Below are positions 60,096-64,000 of a stretch of 64,000 nucleotides of DNA, piece by piece. Source of the DNA: Saccharum officinarum (lineage: Eukaryota > Streptophyta > Magnoliopsida > Poales > Poaceae); NCBI GenBank assembly GCA_020631735.1, contig CM036170.1, positions 63,627,737-63,691,736 of the forward strand. Reading direction: 5' to 3'. Each line of letters starts with the position of its first letter. Position 1 is the first letter of the stretch. The notes below the pieces were generated by a model. The model had not been told where the DNA came from. It did not search any database and was given only the letters and a program-made list of their open reading frames with translations. Made by a program: the position numbers and the translations under genes.

Positions 60096-63000
60096 GATTA
60101 CCCTACATGTGCAGTTTGGCACGGCAGACCACTTCCATACCGACTACGTTAACTTTGTGGTCGTTGACTTCAAGGGTACCTACCATGCTATCCTTGGTCA
60201 TCCCACGATCACCAAATTCATGGCCGTACCTCATTACAGGTACTTGGTGCTTAAGATGCCAATGGAAAAGGGAGTCCTTACTCTCAGAGGCAATGTATTC
60301 ATTGCCTATACCTGTGAAGAGGACAATTTTCGCGTAGCTGAAACCCACGACCTCTCCCTACGCATGGAAACAACGATGATCGAGGCAAAAAAGACTCCTT
60401 CAAACTAGCTGGAGATTCCAGAGCTCGATGCACCATGAAAGTCTATTAAGTCCAAGAAGTACAAAGAGATCCAGCTGGTCGAGGGTGACTCCAGCAAGAC
60501 GGCACTGATTGGGTCAAACCTTGACCCCAAATAGGAAGACACGCTCGTTCGGTTCTTGAGAGAGAACGTAAGCGTGTTCGCTTGGAAACCATCGGACATG
60601 CCTGGTGTATCTCGAGACCGGATCGAGCACTCCTTGAACGTTGACCCCAAGGCAAAACCCGTCAAGTAAAAGCTGCGGCGGTTCAGGAAAGACAAACATG
60701 AGGCTATTAGGGTAGAAGTTACACGGCTTCTTACAGCCGATTTTATCATAGATGTGTATCATCTGAAATAGTTAGACAATCTGGTTCTTGTACGTAAAAA
60801 GAATAATGAATGGAGAATATGCATTGACTACACTGATCTCAACAAACACTGCCCTAAAGACCCCTTTGGCCTACCTCGCATTGATGAATGTGTGAGCTAC
60901 TATCTTTTCTTGACTGTTACTCTGGTTGTCACCAGATCGCTCTAAATAAGGACGATCAAATCAAGACGTCCTTTATTACACCCTTTGGCGCTTATTGCTA
61001 CACGACCATGTCGTTTGGGCTCAAAAATGCTGGAGCTACTTATCAGCGTGCAATACAAGAGTGCCTCGAAAAGGAGATACAAGATGAACTGGTCGAAGCT
61101 TATGTAGATGATGTAGTTGTCAAAACCAAGGATTCCCACTCCTTGATTGATGATCTGACACGTACTTTTGCAGTGCTCAATCAATATCAATGGAAGTTGA
61201 ACCCTAAAAAGTGCATCTTTGGCGTTCCCTCTGGTATATTACTAGGCAATATAGTCAGTCGTGATGGCATACGTCCTAACCCAGAGAAGGTGCAAGTTGT
61301 CCTCAATATGAAGCGACCAGCAAATGTCAAGGATGTCTAGAAGCTTACAGGGTGTATGGCCGCCCTAAGCCAATTTCTATCTTGATTTGGTGACAAGGGC
61401 TTACCTTTTTTCAAGTTACTTAAGGCAGGTGAGAAGTTTGAGTGGTCGGAGGAAGCAGATGTCGCCTTTACACAACTAAAGCAGTACCTTGCATCACCTC
61501 TGGTCCTTACTACCCCCAAGTCAGGAGAAGTCCTCCAACTTTACATTGCCGCGACTGATCGAGTCGTTTCCACTGTCTTGGTGGTCGAGCGTGAGGAGCC
61601 CGGCCATGCTATGGTGTTCAGCGCCCAATCTATTTCATCAACGAGGTGCTCAACGAGTCCAAAACTAGGTACACTCAGATTCAAAAATTGATCTACGCCA
61701 TACTCATTACAACCTGAAAGTTGAAATATTAATTTGATGGGTTCCACGTGGTGATCAAAACTGAGTTTCCCCTTGGTACCATTATACGCAACAAGGATGT
61801 AAATGGGCGCATCGCCAAGTGGGCAATGGAGTTATGTCCTTTTGACCTAGAGTTTACACGCCGTGATACTATTAAATCCCAAACATTGGTTGATTTCATG
61901 GTCGAGTGGACGGACTTAAGTATCCTGACCTCTCAAGGACCCGTTGACTACTGAAAATGTATTTTTATGGCTTACTGACTATTGATGGTGTGGGAGTGGG
62001 CATATTATTCATATCACCAACCAATGAGCAATTGCGCTACGTCCTCAAGATTCACTTCCCGGCATCTAACAATGCTGCAAAATATGAGGCATGTTTTCAT
62101 GGTTTGCGCATTGCAGTCGACCTCGGTATCAAGCGCCTTTATGTCCACGGTGACTCGGCCCTAGTTATTAACCAGCTTAACAAGGACTGAGATACAACTA
62201 GCGAGAAGATGGATGCATACTGCAAGGAAATTAGGAAGCTTGAAGGCAAACTCTACGGCATTGAATATTCCCTTGTGGTCCAAGACAAAAACCAAGCAGC
62301 CGATGCGCTGTCAAAGTTAGGATCATCTAGAGCTCAAGTACCGCATGGTGTTTTGTTCAAGACCTTTTAAAACCATCAATTAAGCAAGATGGTGACCCCG
62401 TGGTCGAGAAGCCCCCGGACGAGCCTCTGGTAGCTATGGTTCCATCACCGACCACTACGGAACCATCTCCCACCACCGTGGGACCATCTCAGACCTTGAC
62501 CAAGATAGCAGACCGGCGTGTTCCATTCATTAAGTATCTAATAGATGGCATCGGGTACTCCGATCGAAATGAAAATGAACGTCTTATACGCCGCATCAGA
62601 CAATACCCGGTGGTCAAAGGTAAGCTGTGGCGTAAAAATACGAAAGCAGAAGTATTGATGAAGTGCATTGAGCAAGAAGACGGTATTAAACTCTTGGAAG
62701 AAATACATTCTGGCACCTGTGGTAATCATGCCGCATCTCAGACACTGGTCGGTAAAGCGTTCAGTACAGGTTTTTACTGGCCATCCGCCATAGCGGATGC
62801 AGAAAAGCTTGTTAGACACTGCGCTAATTGTCAGTTTTCCTCCAAAAGAGTTCACGTGCTAGCCCATGAGATCCAGACCATACCAGCCTCTTGGCCCTTT
62901 GCGTGCTGGGGACTGGATATGATTGGACCCTTCAAACTAGCACTAGATAACTTTAAGTTCGTATTCGTGCTGATTGATAAATTTTCCAAATAGATAGAGT

Positions 63001-63752
63001 ACATGCCCTTGGTCAAGGCATCTTCCAAAAAAGCAGTCGAGTTCCTCAACCAGGTCATCCACCGCTTCGGTATACCCAACAATATCATTACAGACCTAGG
63101 GACTCAGTTTACTAGGAACACGTTTTGGGACTTCTGTGATGAACGGAGCATTGTAGTGAAATACGTCTCGGTGGCACATCCTAGAGCTAATGAACAGGTC
63201 AAGCGGGCTAATGGAATGATACTGGATGTATTGAAGAAAAGGATGTAATGAGAGAATGACAAAGCCCCTGGATGGTGGATTAAGGAGTTACCAGCTGTGG
63301 TCTAGGGACTTCGGACACAGCCTAGTCGCAATACTGGTGTCTCCCCATATTTCATGGTTTACGGCGCCGAGGCTGTGCTCCCAACAGACATTGAATTCCG
63401 GTCACCTCGGGTCAAGAACTACAATGAAGATCAAGTTACTGAACAATGTGAGCTCGAGGTGAATAGTGTAGAGGAACGACACCTTGACTCCTGTATACGC
63501 ACGGCTAAGTACTTAGCTGTGTTAGGAAGGTACTACAACAAAAATGTTCAGGAACGTTTCTTTGTGGTCGGCGACTTGGTATTGAAATGGAAGACTAGCC
63601 AAGATGGTGTCCACAAGTTGGCAACTCCATGGGAAGGGTCATACATCATCAAGGCTGTTACACGACCTACCTCGTACAGACTTGCAAGACTTGACGGCAC
63701 TGACTTGCCTAACTCCGTTCATATCGACAAGCTTAGGCGTTTTTACCCCTAA
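60096..63752 (+). pseudogene. Protease (3' part), RT, RNases H and integrase of element C
   Basis: Resumes with the protease/RT linker (YHAILGHPTITKFMAVPHY). A TAG at 60532-60534 precedes RT. RT keeps DYTDLNKHCPKDPFGLPRID, has the same out-of-frame deletion as B at about 60885-60892, and YVDD at about 61105. Other breaks are a TGA at 61383-61385, one-base losses near 61611 and 62352, and a stop before the second RNase H (61957). Integrase keeps HSGTCGNHAASQTLVGKA, CANCQFSSKRVH and GLDMIGPF, but the third catalytic acid lies in EQVKRANG, Glu changed to Lys. The reading ends at TAA 63750-63752. Confidence 0.87.
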
Positions 63753-63792
63753 TTCTCAATTACAGATATGTACCTTTTTCTGTACTTTGAAT

Positions 63793-63796
<4 letters not shown>

Positions 63797-63870
<74 letters not shown>
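63797..63870. repeat. (TA)n microsatellite
   Basis: About 37 uninterrupted TA dinucleotides just 3' of integrase in copy C; element B has only about eight at the equivalent site. Open frames of alternating Ile/Tyr across it are artefacts. Confidence 0.95.
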
Positions 63871-63873
<3 letters not shown>

Positions 63874-64000
63874 TGAATTCAGTTGACTACACTTGTTTAC
63901 ATTGTTGATTCTACAACTACAACAACTTTTTGAAACAACAGTACATCGATCATCAATCCCTTCAGGTTCTCGGAGCAGCTCTGTCCTTGACCTCACTCAT
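63871..64000 (+). other. 3' spacer of element C
   Basis: Collinear with 46945-47045 of element B; non-coding, cut by the window end. Confidence 0.6.

Larger units (their letters stand above)
51670..64000 (+). mobile_element. Tat-lineage Ty3/gypsy retrotransposon C (3' end outside window)
   Basis: Same family as B: gag, protease, RT, two RNases H and integrase follow the shared LTR in the same order. The copy is split by a solo LTR at 55103-60090. The window ends in the 3' spacer just after integrase; the antisense ORF and the 3' LTR would be further right. Confidence 0.85.

Noticed and set aside
63793..63870. Ile/Tyr alternating open frames on both strands
   Set aside because: Translation of the TA microsatellite.

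Overview
This is nuclear DNA of a flowering plant, almost certainly a grass (Poaceae) and probably a panicoid one such as sorghum, sugarcane or a relative; the species cannot be fixed from sequence alone. The grounds are a SIRE-lineage Ty1/copia element, Tat-lineage Ty3/gypsy elements with a second RNase H and an antisense spliced ORF, Stowaway, hAT and PIF/Harbinger DNA elements, a Helitron-type 3' end, and a single-exon CC-NBS-LRR gene of cereal type. I see one plausibly intact cellular gene, the NBS-LRR at 9.85-12.48 kb (minus). Nearly everything else is transposable element or gene debris. I found no CRISPR array, operon or tRNA/rRNA gene.

Layout. 0-3.6 kb: 3' end of a SIRE-type copia element (RNase H tail, polypurine tract, ~2.0 kb LTR with a CG-rich short-repeat array just upstream of its TATA box). 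3.6-5.2 kb: Helitron-like 3' terminus and MITEs. 5.28-9.07 kb: a complete but dead PIF/Harbinger transposon with perfect 15-bp TIRs and two convergent genes, a transposase that has lost two of three catalytic acids and a frameshifted Myb-like partner. 9.85-12.48 kb: the NLR gene. 13-19.8 kb: debris field with a SEC23 pseudogene (minus) interrupted by a 698-bp hAT element with a perfect 8-bp target duplication, a possible tomosyn-like WD40 fragment and an LTR relic. 22-24.2 kb: a decayed spliced gene of the putative gypsy-type transposon ORF class.

24.5-64 kb is a nested retrotransposon block. Tat element A (LTR, gag, protease, RT, RNases H, integrase, 170-bp higher-order tandem repeat) is split between protease and RT by a minus-strand solo copia LTR, itself split by a 4.84-kb solo LTR with perfect TSDs. 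In A's 3' part sits a head-to-tail array of a second Tat family, LTR-internal(B)-LTR-internal(C)-, in which one LTR at 51670-52175 serves both copies. Copy C is split in its protease by another ~4.99-kb solo LTR of the same family as the one at 28 kb, in the opposite orientation. B carries an antisense multi-exon ORF interrupted by a 276-bp hAT MITE with a perfect 8-bp TSD.

None of the retroelement polyproteins is open. Premature stops are mostly CAG/CGA/TGG changed to TAG/TGA, as expected from deamination of methylated cytosines. Two stop positions recur in all three Tat copies and one out-of-frame RT deletion is shared by B and C. These recurrences, the shared LTR and the SEC23/hAT pair are the most informative observations here. 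I do not see evidence for a wholly new biological system.
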